From the NCBI GenBank assembly GCA_964541525.1, contig CAZIQF010000030.1:1-21515 (forward strand): a DNA stretch of 21,515 nt. Direction: 5' to 3'. Below the pieces are notes generated by a model. It was given only the letters and a program-made list of their open reading frames with translations. It was not told the origin of the DNA and ran no database searches. Each line of letters opens with the position of its first letter. Within the stretch, counting starts at the first letter, position 1. The DNA comes from UBA1737 sp964541525. GTDB lineage: Bacteria; Bacillota_I; Bacilli_A; ML615J-28; CAG-313. Both the position numbers and the translations under genes were made by a program. This document shows positions 5,659 through 12,993 of this stretch, piece after piece.

Positions 5659-8600
5659 GGCAGCATTAGTGCTAGGTACAAAAGTATTAACAGTAAAAGC
5701 AGCAGTAACAGTTACAATGACAGAAGGCGCATCAATGCGTTTAGATGATCCAGCAGGATTAAGATTTAAAGCAACTGTATCTGAAGCAGTAGCAGGTGCA
5801 AAGTATGGTATTGTATTCGCAAATGGTGAAGTTGTAGCAGATCAAGTTGTAGTAGGTGCTACAGGTGTAGTAAATGCAGAAGTAGGTGAAGTAAATGCAG
5901 ATGGAACATACTCAGTATCAATGGTAAATATTCCATCAAGAGCATATTTTTCCGATATTACAGCAAGAGCATATATTTATGCAAATGGTTCATATACTTA
6001 TTCAGAAAATGTAGTTACAAGACACATTAATGAAGTTGCAAAAGCATATAAAAAAGCTCATCCAGATGTTGAAAATGAATTAGTAAAAGATGTATTATCA
6101 TATGTAAAATTAAATCTAAATGCAGGCGTATGTAATGATCTAAATGTTATCAAAACTAATCTTGCAAATGATACAGCATTAACATCAATTAGTACAAATG
6201 CAAACAGTGGTTTCTGGGGCGGATATGCAAGTAGTATTTTCTTATTCCCATCAGCTAGTACAATTGCAGCTAAATTCTCTCATCGTGTGGAACTTACAGT
6301 AAGAGCAGATGGATTATATGAAGTAACACAAGTAGTAGTATCTGGTGGGACTTATACAGCAAGTGAAGGTGCAACATATACAATTCTTATTTCTGAAAAC
6401 TATAGTGATTATGCTGGTACAGCAGATTTTAGATCAACAGCTGTAGTGGGAACAATTGCAGCCATTGATGGAACTCCATCAACAGGTGTTGCCGATATTA
6501 AATTCTATTCAGCATCAACTATTGAAACTGCAAAATCTAATGATTCTACAATTAGTGTTACATATCCGTATACACTTCCAACAAATGTTGAGAAAACAGG
6601 TTACATTTTTAAAGGTTGGTATAATAATCCAGAATTTAGTGGTTCAGTACTAACAACTATTAGTGAATCTACAAATCTATATGCAAAATGGGAAAAAGAT
6701 GTAAATACTTATACAATCAGTTATGAATTAAATGATGGTTTCTTCCCATATATATACCAATCACATACTGAAATAGTAGCTGATTTCGTAGTTGATTTTA
6801 ATAAACATACAGGTAGAGTAGTTGCATCCGATGGTTCTGACTTCTTTGACAGATCTTGGAATGCATCAGGTGAAAGTTATGGTTATTTATTCTTAACTAG
6901 CGAAGCTTATTCTGCAAAATGGAGTTGGATGTTAGATTTAATTAATGCTGATCGTATTGCAAGAGGTGCTAATGCTTTATCAGCATCCGATGGTCAAGCT
7001 GAAGCTCGTGGTGAAATTCATACATTCTTAAATCTATGTGGTACAAGTGGTACTGCTGGATATGGTACTGATAGAACAGGATTAACATTTGAAGAATATG
7101 CATCAAAATATGTGCCACATGTTGAATATCCAACTAAATATGTAGTAGGAAATGAAGTTTCATTAGTATCACCAATCAAAGATGGTTATGAATTTTCTGG
7201 TTGGTATGATAATCCAGAATTTAGTGGTAGTGCAATTCAAAAAATTGATGTTAACGCAACAGGAAATATTATTCTATATGCAAAATGGAATGCTTTAGAA
7301 AATTTAGATGAATATACAATTAATTATGTGTTAGATGGTGGTACATTACCAACTGGCACAAAAACAACTTATACAATTGAAGATTCCTTTACTTTAACTA
7401 TTCCTTCAAAAGATGGATATATATTTGATGGTTGGTATTTAGATAGTGCATTTAGTGGTGAATCAATTACTGCAATCGCATTAGGAACAACTGGTAACTT
7501 AACATTATATGCAAAATGGATAAGTGCTAATAGTGAATGGGCTAATGATTTAGAACTATTATTTGCAAATCCAATTGAAAGTGACATTACTCTTCCAACA
7601 ACTTATGAAGAATATACCCTAGTATGGAATAGTTCGGATGAAACATTGCTTTCAAATCAAGGTATATATACAAGACCATATCAAGATACAAGAATAACAA
7701 TGAGCGTTGATTTAGTAAGTGGTAGTACTGTTATTGATACTGCAACTTTTACAGCTGATATCAAAGGCTATGCTGATTTGTCACAACCTTTCGCAGCAGG
7801 ATTTATTTGGGGTAACTTAACATCCTTAACTGAAGAAGTATTTACGAATTTAGATGTGTTATATTGTGCATTCATTAAAGTAGATAGTAATGGTAATTTT
7901 CCTACTAGCTACGCTAATAATTTATTTACAAGTAATCTAACTAACTATGTGATTGATCAAGCTCATGGTAAAGGTAAATGGGTAGTATTATCAGTTACCG
8001 GCGTTGATGGAGCTGCTACCAATTTTGAAGCAATCGCAGCTAGTGCAACTGCACGTACAAATTTTGCGAATAACATTGTTACAATAATTAATCAATATCA
8101 TTTAGATGGTGTTGATATCGACTGGGAAACACCTAGTTCATCGACTTCAACAAACTTTACATTATTAATGAAGGAAATATATACTAAAGTCAAAGCTAAC
8201 AATATTAATCATTTAGTAACAGCTGATATTGGTGGTGGTAAATGGCAACCACCTAAATACGATTTAAATAATTCCCAACAATATATGGATTATATCAATG
8301 TTATGACCTATGGTGGAGCATCATCATATGGGTACCATCAAAGTGCATTATATAAATCAACAACAAAACAACCATATAATGAATACAATAACTATTATCA
8401 AAAAGCAAGCGGCTCTGCGGATAATGGCATGACTTATACTCTTACATCATGTTCTGTTGATGAAACAGTTACAATTTTTCATAATACATATAAGGTCCCA
8501 TATAATAAACTTGCAATCGGTGCAGCATTCTATGGAATAAGACAAGTATCAATTACAGATGATAGTGGCCGAACTTATTTCAGTCAAGATAAGACAACTG

Positions 8601-8860
8601 AAACAATGGATCAATCTTATACAACAATCCTTACTGAAATTGCATCAGGTAATTATGATGAATATTTTGATGAAGAATGTAAAGTTCCATATTTACTTGC
8701 AAAAGATAAGAAAACATTCTATTCATATGATAATCCAACAAGTATTGGATATAAATGTGATTATGCAAAAGAGAAAGGTTTAGCAAGTGTTTTCTTCTGG
8801 GCAAGTCGATGGGATCATGAAGATATCTTAGTTAAAGCTCTTGGTTCAAGCATAAAATAA
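5624..8860 (+). CDS. Secreted InlB-repeat protein with C-terminal GH18 glycosidase domain
   Basis: This 1078-aa exported enzyme should cleave beta-1,4-GlcNAc linkages as a chitinase or an endo-beta-N-acetylglucosaminidase; which of the two cannot be told here. In order: signal peptide 1-27, nearly the same as gene 1; shared N-terminal domain about 28-165; a FWGGYASSIFLF module about 168-318 closed by a B-repeat half; a helix-rich insert about 373-512 (ADFVVDFNKHTG) inside another B-repeat; a complete B-repeat about 562-632; an Ig-like linker about 636-718 (WANDLELLF, IYTRPYQDT); then GH18 from about 722 to the end. The GH18 signature DGVDIDWE has D828, D831, D833 and the catalytic acid E835, and INVMTYGG follows as the later barrel strand. 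No cell-wall anchor is visible. AGGAGGT overlaps the preceding micro-ORF stop. Confidence 0.92.
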   Translation: MKKIILGLFVMLAALVLGTKVLTVKAAVTVTMTEGASMRLDDPAGLRFKATVSEAVAGAKYGIVFANGEVVADQVVVGATGVVNAEVGEVNADGTYSVSMVNIPSRAYFSDITARAYIYANGSYTYSENVVTRHINEVAKAYKKAHPDVENELVKDVLSYVKLNLNAGVCNDLNVIKTNLANDTALTSISTNANSGFWGGYASSIFLFPSASTIAAKFSHRVELTVRADGLYEVTQVVVSGGTYTASEGATYTILISENYSDYAGTADFRSTAVVGTIAAIDGTPSTGVADIKFYSASTIETAKSNDSTISVTYPYTLPTNVEKTGYIFKGWYNNPEFSGSVLTTISESTNLYAKWEKDVNTYTISYELNDGFFPYIYQSHTEIVADFVVDFNKHTGRVVASDGSDFFDRSWNASGESYGYLFLTSEAYSAKWSWMLDLINADRIARGANALSASDGQAEARGEIHTFLNLCGTSGTAGYGTDRTGLTFEEYASKYVPHVEYPTKYVVGNEVSLVSPIKDGYEFSGWYDNPEFSGSAIQKIDVNATGNIILYAKWNALENLDEYTINYVLDGGTLPTGTKTTYTIEDSFTLTIPSKDGYIFDGWYLDSAFSGESITAIALGTTGNLTLYAKWISANSEWANDLELLFANPIESDITLPTTYEEYTLVWNSSDETLLSNQGIYTRPYQDTRITMSVDLVSGSTVIDTATFTADIKGYADLSQPFAAGFIWGNLTSLTEEVFTNLDVLYCAFIKVDSNGNFPTSYANNLFTSNLTNYVIDQAHGKGKWVVLSVTGVDGAATNFEAIAASATARTNFANNIVTIINQYHLDGVDIDWETPSSSTSTNFTLLMKEIYTKVKANNINHLVTADIGGGKWQPPKYDLNNSQQYMDYINVMTYGGASSYGYHQSALYKSTTKQPYNEYNNYYQKASGSADNGMTYTLTSCSVDETVTIFHNTYKVPYNKLAIGAAFYGIRQVSITDDSGRTYFSQDKTTETMDQSYTTILTEIASGNYDEYFDEECKVPYLLAKDKKTFYSYDNPTSIGYKCDYAKEKGLASVFFWASRWDHEDILVKALGSSIK
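8147..8404 (+). repeat. 258-bp 100% identical tract in GH18 domain, copy 1
   Basis: Every base, including synonymous positions, matches 10952-11209 (offset 2805), while the GH18 sequence immediately on both sides differs at many sites. It encodes the segment after the catalytic motif, through ADIGGGKWQPP and INVMTYGG to YNEYNNYYQK. Confidence 0.92.
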
Positions 8861-8872
8861 AAATAAAAAATC

Positions 8873-8915
8873 AAAAGATAGTAATCTAAGGATTAAACTT
8901 AAATTACTATCTTTT
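8873..8915 (+). terminator. Rho-independent terminator of InlB-GH18 gene 2
   Basis: AAAAGATAGTAAT (8873-8885) pairs with ATTACTATCTTTT (8903-8915). After one mismatch TAAG pairs with CTTA, with a 7-nt loop and a T-run. The arm is similar in sequence to the terminator at 11659, so the terminator was duplicated together with the gene. Confidence 0.88.
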
Positions 8916-8962
8916 TATATATGAATTAACTAAATTATAAAACCTAACTATATATGTATTAT

Positions 8963-8991
8963 TTGCTAAAAACATTTAATGGTGCTATAAT
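8963..8991 (+). promoter_or_regulatory. Sigma-A promoter of InlB-GH18 gene 3
   Basis: TTGCTA (8963-8968), a 17-bp spacer and TATAAT (8986-8991) with extended TGC. The predicted start near 8998 lies downstream of the in-frame ATG at 8954, which rules that ATG out as the translation start of the following gene. Confidence 0.8.
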
Positions 8992-9025
8992 AGAAATGAT
9001 AATTAATTTTAATAGGAGCACATAT

Positions 9026-11650
9026 ATGAAAAAATGGATATCACTTTTTTTAGTCTTTGCTGCATTCATTATTTTTATTTCTACTTCTAACATCTTGAAA
9101 GCTAATTCAACTTTTCAGATTCAAATTGAAAATGGAGCATCAATTAGACTAACGAATCCAACTAGTATCAGATTTAAGGGAAGTGTTAGTGGCGAAATTG
9201 AAGGGAATAAAATCACATATGGTATTGTTGTGGTTAAAGGTAATATTAATGCCGCATTAGTTACGATTAATCGAAAAGATAGTATATATGATGAAGTAAG
9301 CGAACTAAACCCAGATGGCACATTTAGTATATCATTGACAAATCTTTTAGTATCTGACTTTGCGACAATCTTTACCGCTAGATCATATGTTAAAATTGAT
9401 GGAATATACTATTACTCAAATACAGTAATTCGTAGAACTATATATGATATAGCTTTAACCGCTAAAAACGATAATCAAGATCATAATTATTTAGATTATA
9501 TTATTAATAATTGTTATAACATTAATTATCAACTTAATGGTGGTAACTTACCTAGTAAAATAAAAACACTATATACAACTCAAGATAGTTTCAACTTACC
9601 CATTCCAACTAAAGTAGGATATACATTTGAAGGATGGTATTTGGATAGCAAATTTACAGAAGATAAGATTACCGAAATCAAAAATCATTCCACTGGGGAC
9701 ATAACTTTATATGCAAAATGGGAACTAGAAAAAGTTACCTATGTATTAAATGGCGGTAGCTGGACTGATTTGGAAATCATTAAAAATGGGCTAAGTAATA
9801 TTGAAAATGAAGCAACAGTTAGAGTAAGCAAATATATCGATGACTATTGGGATTCATATGAGGGAAATATTTTTCTTTCTCCAGTTAATCAAGCCGTTAA
9901 CGCAATGTATTCAACAAGACTTGGATTAAAAGATTTAGGTGGTATTTATCAAATCATTCAAATCATTAATAATGGTATAAGGGGGGAGGCCTATTTAGAT
10001 TCAGTTGATTATGCATTATATTGGCATGCAACTGCTGATAAGCAAATACCTTCAGATTTGGAAGTAGGAAACATTATTATCTTTGATCAAGATATTACTT
10101 TATTAACTAGTGGTGATATTGATTTAAATATGTCAATATATCAAGAGGATAATTATCATAATATAATCAATCAAGATACAACGTTAGCTGTTGATTACCC
10201 TTATAAATTATCTCATCATATCTATAAAAGTGGATATAATTTTGTAGGGTGGTATGAAGATATTAATTTAACAGGAAGTCCAGTCACAACCATCAATAAT
10301 GGTATAACAGTTTATGCAAAGTGGGAATCAAATATTGATGAATGGGCAAATGATTTAGAATTAATCTTTGAAAATCCAATTGAAAATAGTCTTAATCTGC
10401 CAACAATCTTTGGCGATTACAAATTAGAATGGTATAGTTCTAATGAAGTATTACTCTCAAATCAAGGTATATATACAAGACCGTATCAAGATACACAAAT
10501 AACAATGAGTGTTGATTTAGTTAGTGGTAGTAAAGTTCTGGATACTGCAACATTCACGGTTGATATCAAAGGCTATGCTGATTTATCTCAACCTTTTGCA
10601 TCAGGATTTCTTTGGGGTAACCTAACATCACTAACCGAAGAAGTGTTTATAAATTTAGATGTATTATATTGTGCATTTATTAAAGTTAATTCAGATGGAA
10701 CAATACCAACAAGCTCAGCTAATAATGCTTTTACAAATAATTTAAAAAACTATGTAATTGAACAAGCACACGCCAAAGGTAAATGGGTAGTAGTCTCAGT
10801 AACTGGTGTTGATGGAGCTGATGCAAACTTCGAAGCAATTGCTGCAAGCGAAACTGCACGTATCACATTAGCGGAAAATATCGTAAAACTAATTAATCAA
10901 TATCATCTAGATGGTGTAGATATCGACTGGGAAACACCGAATACATCAACATCAACAAACTTTACATTATTAATGAAGGAAATATATACTAAAGTCAAAG
11001 CTAACAATATTAATCATTTAGTAACAGCTGATATTGGTGGTGGTAAATGGCAACCACCTAAATACGATTTAAATAATTCCCAACAATATATGGATTATAT
11101 CAATGTTATGACCTATGGTGGAGCATCATCATATGGGTACCATCAAAGTGCATTATATAAATCAACAACAAAACAACCATATAATGAATACAATAACTAT
11201 TATCAAAAACCAAGTGGATCAACCAGCAATGGCATGACTTATACCCTTACATCATGTTCAGTTGATGAATCAATAGCTATCTTCCATAATACATATAATG
11301 TTCCATATCATAAACTTGCAATCGGTGCAGCATTCTATGGAATAAGACAAGTAACATATACAGATGCTGATGGTAGAACTTATTTTAAATCCGATAAATC
11401 AGTAGGTTATTCAACAATTCTTAATGAAATTGCCTCTGGTAATTATGATGAATGTTTTGATGAAGAATGTAAAGTGCCATATTTACTTGCAAAAGATAAA
11501 CAATCATTTTATTCATATGATAATCCTGAAAGTATTAAATATAAATGTGAATATGTAAAAACAAATGGTCTAGCTAGTACATTCTTCTGGGCGAGTAGAT
11601 GGGATTATGAAGATATATTAATTAAAGCTCTTGGTTCAAATATAAAATAA
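9026..11650 (+). CDS. Secreted InlB-repeat protein with C-terminal GH18 domain (paralogue)
   Basis: This 874-aa exported glycosidase is paralogous to the preceding gene. The ATG at 9026 is chosen because AGGAG (9014-9018) precedes it, the promoter -10 ends at 8991, and it begins a clean signal peptide (MKKWISLFLVFAAFIIF). The shared N-terminal domain (about 30-150) is strongly diverged from genes 1 and 2. A complete B-repeat (LNGGNLPSKIKTLYTTQDSF...YAKW) follows, then a B-repeat split by a diverged version of the FWGG-type module (YWDSYEGNIFLS), an Ig-like linker (WANDLELIF, IYTRPYQDT) and a GH18 domain with DGVDIDWE ending in catalytic E636. No micro-ORF precedes it, unlike genes 1 and 2. 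No surface anchor is visible. It is smaller than gene 2 because the helix-rich insert is missing. Confidence 0.92.
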   Translation: MKKWISLFLVFAAFIIFISTSNILKANSTFQIQIENGASIRLTNPTSIRFKGSVSGEIEGNKITYGIVVVKGNINAALVTINRKDSIYDEVSELNPDGTFSISLTNLLVSDFATIFTARSYVKIDGIYYYSNTVIRRTIYDIALTAKNDNQDHNYLDYIINNCYNINYQLNGGNLPSKIKTLYTTQDSFNLPIPTKVGYTFEGWYLDSKFTEDKITEIKNHSTGDITLYAKWELEKVTYVLNGGSWTDLEIIKNGLSNIENEATVRVSKYIDDYWDSYEGNIFLSPVNQAVNAMYSTRLGLKDLGGIYQIIQIINNGIRGEAYLDSVDYALYWHATADKQIPSDLEVGNIIIFDQDITLLTSGDIDLNMSIYQEDNYHNIINQDTTLAVDYPYKLSHHIYKSGYNFVGWYEDINLTGSPVTTINNGITVYAKWESNIDEWANDLELIFENPIENSLNLPTIFGDYKLEWYSSNEVLLSNQGIYTRPYQDTQITMSVDLVSGSKVLDTATFTVDIKGYADLSQPFASGFLWGNLTSLTEEVFINLDVLYCAFIKVNSDGTIPTSSANNAFTNNLKNYVIEQAHAKGKWVVVSVTGVDGADANFEAIAASETARITLAENIVKLINQYHLDGVDIDWETPNTSTSTNFTLLMKEIYTKVKANNINHLVTADIGGGKWQPPKYDLNNSQQYMDYINVMTYGGASSYGYHQSALYKSTTKQPYNEYNNYYQKPSGSTSNGMTYTLTSCSVDESIAIFHNTYNVPYHKLAIGAAFYGIRQVTYTDADGRTYFKSDKSVGYSTILNEIASGNYDECFDEECKVPYLLAKDKQSFYSYDNPESIKYKCEYVKTNGLASTFFWASRWDYEDILIKALGSNIK
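10952..11209 (+). repeat. 258-bp 100% identical tract in GH18 domain, copy 2
   Basis: Partner of 8147-8404. It ends at a G/C difference (8405 vs 11210) after which the paralogues diverge again. Confidence 0.92.
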
Positions 11651-11658
11651 AAATCAAT

Positions 11659-11702
11659 AAAAGATAGTAATTTAAGCCAAAATCTTAAACTACTATCTTT
11701 TT
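11659..11702 (+). terminator. Rho-independent terminator of InlB-GH18 gene 3
   Basis: AAAAGATAGTA pairs with TACTATCTTTT after the stop codon, with an inner TTAAG/CTTAA stem and 7-nt loop, followed by T-rich sequence. It is homologous to the 8873 terminator. Confidence 0.85.
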
Positions 11703-11719
11703 ATTTACTCTTAGGTGTA

Positions 11720-11836
11720 TTTTCGAAAAAACAATTAAAAATATCTTTTATTAGAAATGAAAGAACAATAGAATTTATCTTTTTTCACAAAAGTAATTTT
11801 AAAATTTTTATTAATTATATAAGTGAGAAGAATGCA
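11720..11836 (+). repeat. Repeat A of duplicated toxin-like module, copy 1
   Basis: 117-bp AT-rich segment starting TTTTCGAAAAAAC and ending GTGAGAAGAATGCA, closely matching 12027-12144 (one indel and a small cluster of substitutions). It runs directly into the assembly gap. In the intact copy it lies 5' of the small hydrophobic ORF and may carry its promoter, but no convincing -35/-10 pair is seen. Confidence 0.88.
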
Positions 11837-11936
11837 NNNNNNNNNNNNNNNNNNNNNNNNNNNNNNNNNNNNNNNNNNNNNNNNNNNNNNNNNNNNNNNN
11901 NNNNNNNNNNNNNNNNNNNNNNNNNNNNNNNNNNNN
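11837..11936. other. Assembly gap (100 N)
   Basis: Exactly 100 N, so probably a placeholder of unknown real length. It falls between repeat A and repeat B of module copy 1. The matching interval in copy 2 (12145-12420) is 276 bp, so about 276 bp including a second toxin-like ORF is the expected missing content. Open reading frames running through the N block are artefacts. Confidence 0.95.
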
Positions 11937-12017
11937 AACCAAGAAGAAAAGGACATTGCCTTCTTCTCGCTTTCATTATAACATATTTAATGTAGATTAC
12001 GCAAGAGGTAAGTAAAA
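11937..12017 (-). repeat. Repeat B of duplicated module, copy 1, with antisense promoter
   Basis: 81 bp with 2 mismatches to 12421-12501. On the minus strand it holds TTGCGT (12004-11999), an 18-bp spacer and TATAAT (11980-11975) with extended TGT. Transcription would run into the assembly gap, toward the presumed first copy of the hydrophobic-peptide gene. Confidence 0.75.
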
Positions 12018-12026
12018 CTTTTTTAA

Positions 12027-12144
12027 TTTTTCGAAAAAACAATTAAAAAATATCTTTTATTAGAAATGAAAGAACAATAAAATCTATTGTTTTCACAAAA
12101 GTAATTTTAAAATTTTTATTAATTATATAAGTGAGAAGAATGCA
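12027..12144 (+). repeat. Repeat A of duplicated toxin-like module, copy 2
   Basis: Second copy of the segment at 11720-11836. Here the sequence continues uninterrupted into the leader and coding region of the small hydrophobic peptide. Confidence 0.88.
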
Positions 12145-12180
12145 ATATTTATAGAAGGGTTTATACTAAGGGATTACTTT

Positions 12181-12254
12181 TCTTCTTGAACCAAAAGGGG
12201 GCAAGAAGAGGGGTGTTAATATGGCTATTTATAAAAAAATAACCCCTTTTGAAA
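12181..12254 (+). promoter_or_regulatory. Structured leader over the start of the hydrophobic-peptide ORF
   Basis: Two hairpins are visible. The first is TCTTCTTG (12181-12188) with CAAGAAGA (12202-12209), a perfect 8-bp stem with a 13-nt loop. The second pairs AGGGG and TTA (about 12209-12219) with TAA and CCCCT (about 12239-12247); it encloses the first Shine-Dalgarno and ATG (12221) and is followed by TTTT. Such folding would block the upstream start or cause attenuation, and leaves the second Shine-Dalgarno (12256-12262 region) accessible. The fold is predicted by eye. Confidence 0.45.
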
Positions 12255-12268
12255 GAAAGGAGTTAGAA

Positions 12269-12358
12269 ATGAATTTAATTTCACTAATAATTAATCTAAT
12301 TAGATTAGTTATAGATATAATTAAATTTATAATATTTCTTCTAAAAAAGAAGAAATAA
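12269..12358 (+). CDS. Small hydrophobic peptide, candidate type I toxin
   Basis: A 29-aa peptide starting MNLISLIINLIRLVIDIIKF and ending in a Lys-rich tail (KKKK). It is a single amphipathic or membrane-spanning helix typical of type I toxins or small membrane-active peptides. AAGGAG lies directly upstream of ATG 12269. An in-frame ATG at 12221 would give a 45-aa form, but its Shine-Dalgarno is sequestered in a hairpin. The gene sits in a tandemly duplicated module, is followed by a strong terminator, and faces a strong minus-strand promoter, the arrangement of Fst/par-type toxin-antitoxin loci. The peptide does not resemble Fst in sequence, so this is a call from architecture. A bacteriocin-like or phenol-soluble-modulin-like role is the alternative. 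Confidence 0.5.
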   Translation: MNLISLIINLIRLVIDIIKFIIFLLKKKK

Positions 12359-12374
12359 AAACAATTAAATAGAA

Positions 12375-12453
12375 ATAAAGTCCTACTACACACACAATAA
12401 AAAGTTGGACTTTTTTTCTTAACCAAGAAGAAAAGGACATTGCCTTCTTCTCG
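12375..12453 (-). ncRNA. Candidate antisense RNA (antitoxin) opposing the hydrophobic-peptide gene
   Basis: The promoter is inferred from minus-strand TTGCAT (12488-12483), an 18-bp spacer and TATAAT (12464-12459) with extended TGT, giving a start near 12453. The transcript would begin with a hairpin (AGAAG-AAGG with CCTT-CTTCT, TT bulge) and then cross the shared terminator stem at 12377-12413, ending around 12375 after roughly 80 nt. CAAGAAGA occurs both in the toxin leader (12202) and in this region (12424), so the antisense RNA could pair with the leader in trans. The promoter is well supported; length and role are inferred. Confidence 0.5.
12377..12417 (+). terminator. Terminator between hydrophobic-peptide gene and antisense promoter
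   Basis: AAAGTCC (12377-12383) pairs with GGACTTT (12407-12413), with an inner ACT/AGT stem after a T-T mismatch, and a T7 run on the plus strand. On the minus strand the same stem is followed by a weaker T-rich tract, so it may serve both directions. Confidence 0.8.
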
Positions 12454-12501
12454 CTTTCATTATAACATATTTAATATAGATTATGCAAGAGGTAAGTAAA
12501 A
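12421..12501 (-). repeat. Repeat B of duplicated module, copy 2, with antisense promoter
   Basis: 79 of 81 bases match 11937-12017. The differences (12475 and 12484 region) leave both promoter hexamers functional-looking. Confidence 0.85.
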
Positions 12502-12523
12502 AATTTTAATATAGTCATTGGAA

Positions 12524-12552
12524 TTGAAATAGGTTATTAATTGTGGTATAAT
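12524..12552 (+). promoter_or_regulatory. Sigma-A promoter of the nusG_II-ecf-truA operon
   Basis: TTGAAA (12524-12529), a 17-bp spacer and TATAAT (12547-12552) with extended TGG. The expected start, 7 nt after the -10, is the A of the ATG at 12559. Confidence 0.8.
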
Positions 12553-12558
12553 AAATAT

Positions 12559-12993
12559 ATGATGAAAGAGAAGAAAGTTATCTTAATTAGTAGTTTAATT
12601 ATTTTGATTATTATTATTTTATCAATTGGTTTAAGCATTTATTATAATAAATTTAATCAAAACATTAAACAAAAAAATGAATTATATTTGGTGATTTATC
12701 AATATCAAACAATTGATTATCATTTTAATCAAGAGATAGAACCAATAATATATCAAAAAATTAAATTTACTTATGATACTAAAGTTGATTTGGAAATTAT
12801 ATCACTAGATCATCAATATGTTAACCATCTATGTGTAAGCGATGGTAGAGCTTATATTAAAGAAGCAAATTGTTTTAATCAGATTTGTCTAAATGATGTA
12901 ATTACTTTAGATATTGATATTATTAATAATCTAAATATCATCTGCATGCCAAGTGGCTTATTTATTTGTTTAGAAGAAGGGAGTACGAAATGA
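12559..12993 (+). CDS. NusG domain II-containing membrane-anchored protein, apparently leaderless
   Basis: A 144-aa protein with an N-terminal signal anchor (residues about 6-30, ILISSLIILIIIILSIGLSIY) and an extracytoplasmic NusG_II-type domain. The family pattern is seen in the C-terminal part: a run like (Y)IKEANCFNQICLN, then IICMPSGLFICL, corresponding to the usual C-x-x-x-x-C and IVC-x-P-N segments. The exact role of this family is not established. A TTG at 12541 would extend the frame upstream, but it lies across the -10 box, so the ATG at 12559 (or 12562) is the start. No Shine-Dalgarno precedes it and the predicted mRNA begins at the ATG itself. The stop overlaps the start of ecfA1 (ATGA). 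Confidence 0.75.
   Translation: MMKEKKVILISSLIILIIIILSIGLSIYYNKFNQNIKQKNELYLVIYQYQTIDYHFNQEIEPIIYQKIKFTYDTKVDLEIISLDHQYVNHLCVSDGRAYIKEANCFNQICLNDVITLDIDIINNLNIICMPSGLFICLEEGSTK

Noticed and set aside
6456..6653. Plus-strand ORF in another frame within the InlB-GH18 gene (also 8559-8783)
   Set aside because: Out-of-frame shadows rich in Q/L/I from AT-rich codons, fully covered by a domain-supported gene.
8954..9025. Upstream ATG extending InlB-GH18 gene 3 by 24 codons
   Set aside because: It lies upstream of the promoter, and the extension would put charged residues before a clean signal peptide with its own Shine-Dalgarno.
11735..12042. Minus-strand ORFs crossing the N block
   Set aside because: They exist only because N codons are read as open; there is no coding evidence on either side.
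12229..12426. Minus-strand 65-codon ORF over the hydrophobic-peptide gene
   Set aside because: It is antisense to the peptide gene and runs through its terminator; the Phe-rich translation comes from the A-rich plus strand. The antisense RNA is better explained as non-coding.
12541..12558. TTG start extending the NusG_II protein by six codons
   Set aside because: The extra codons overlap the -10 box, so they would not be in the transcript.
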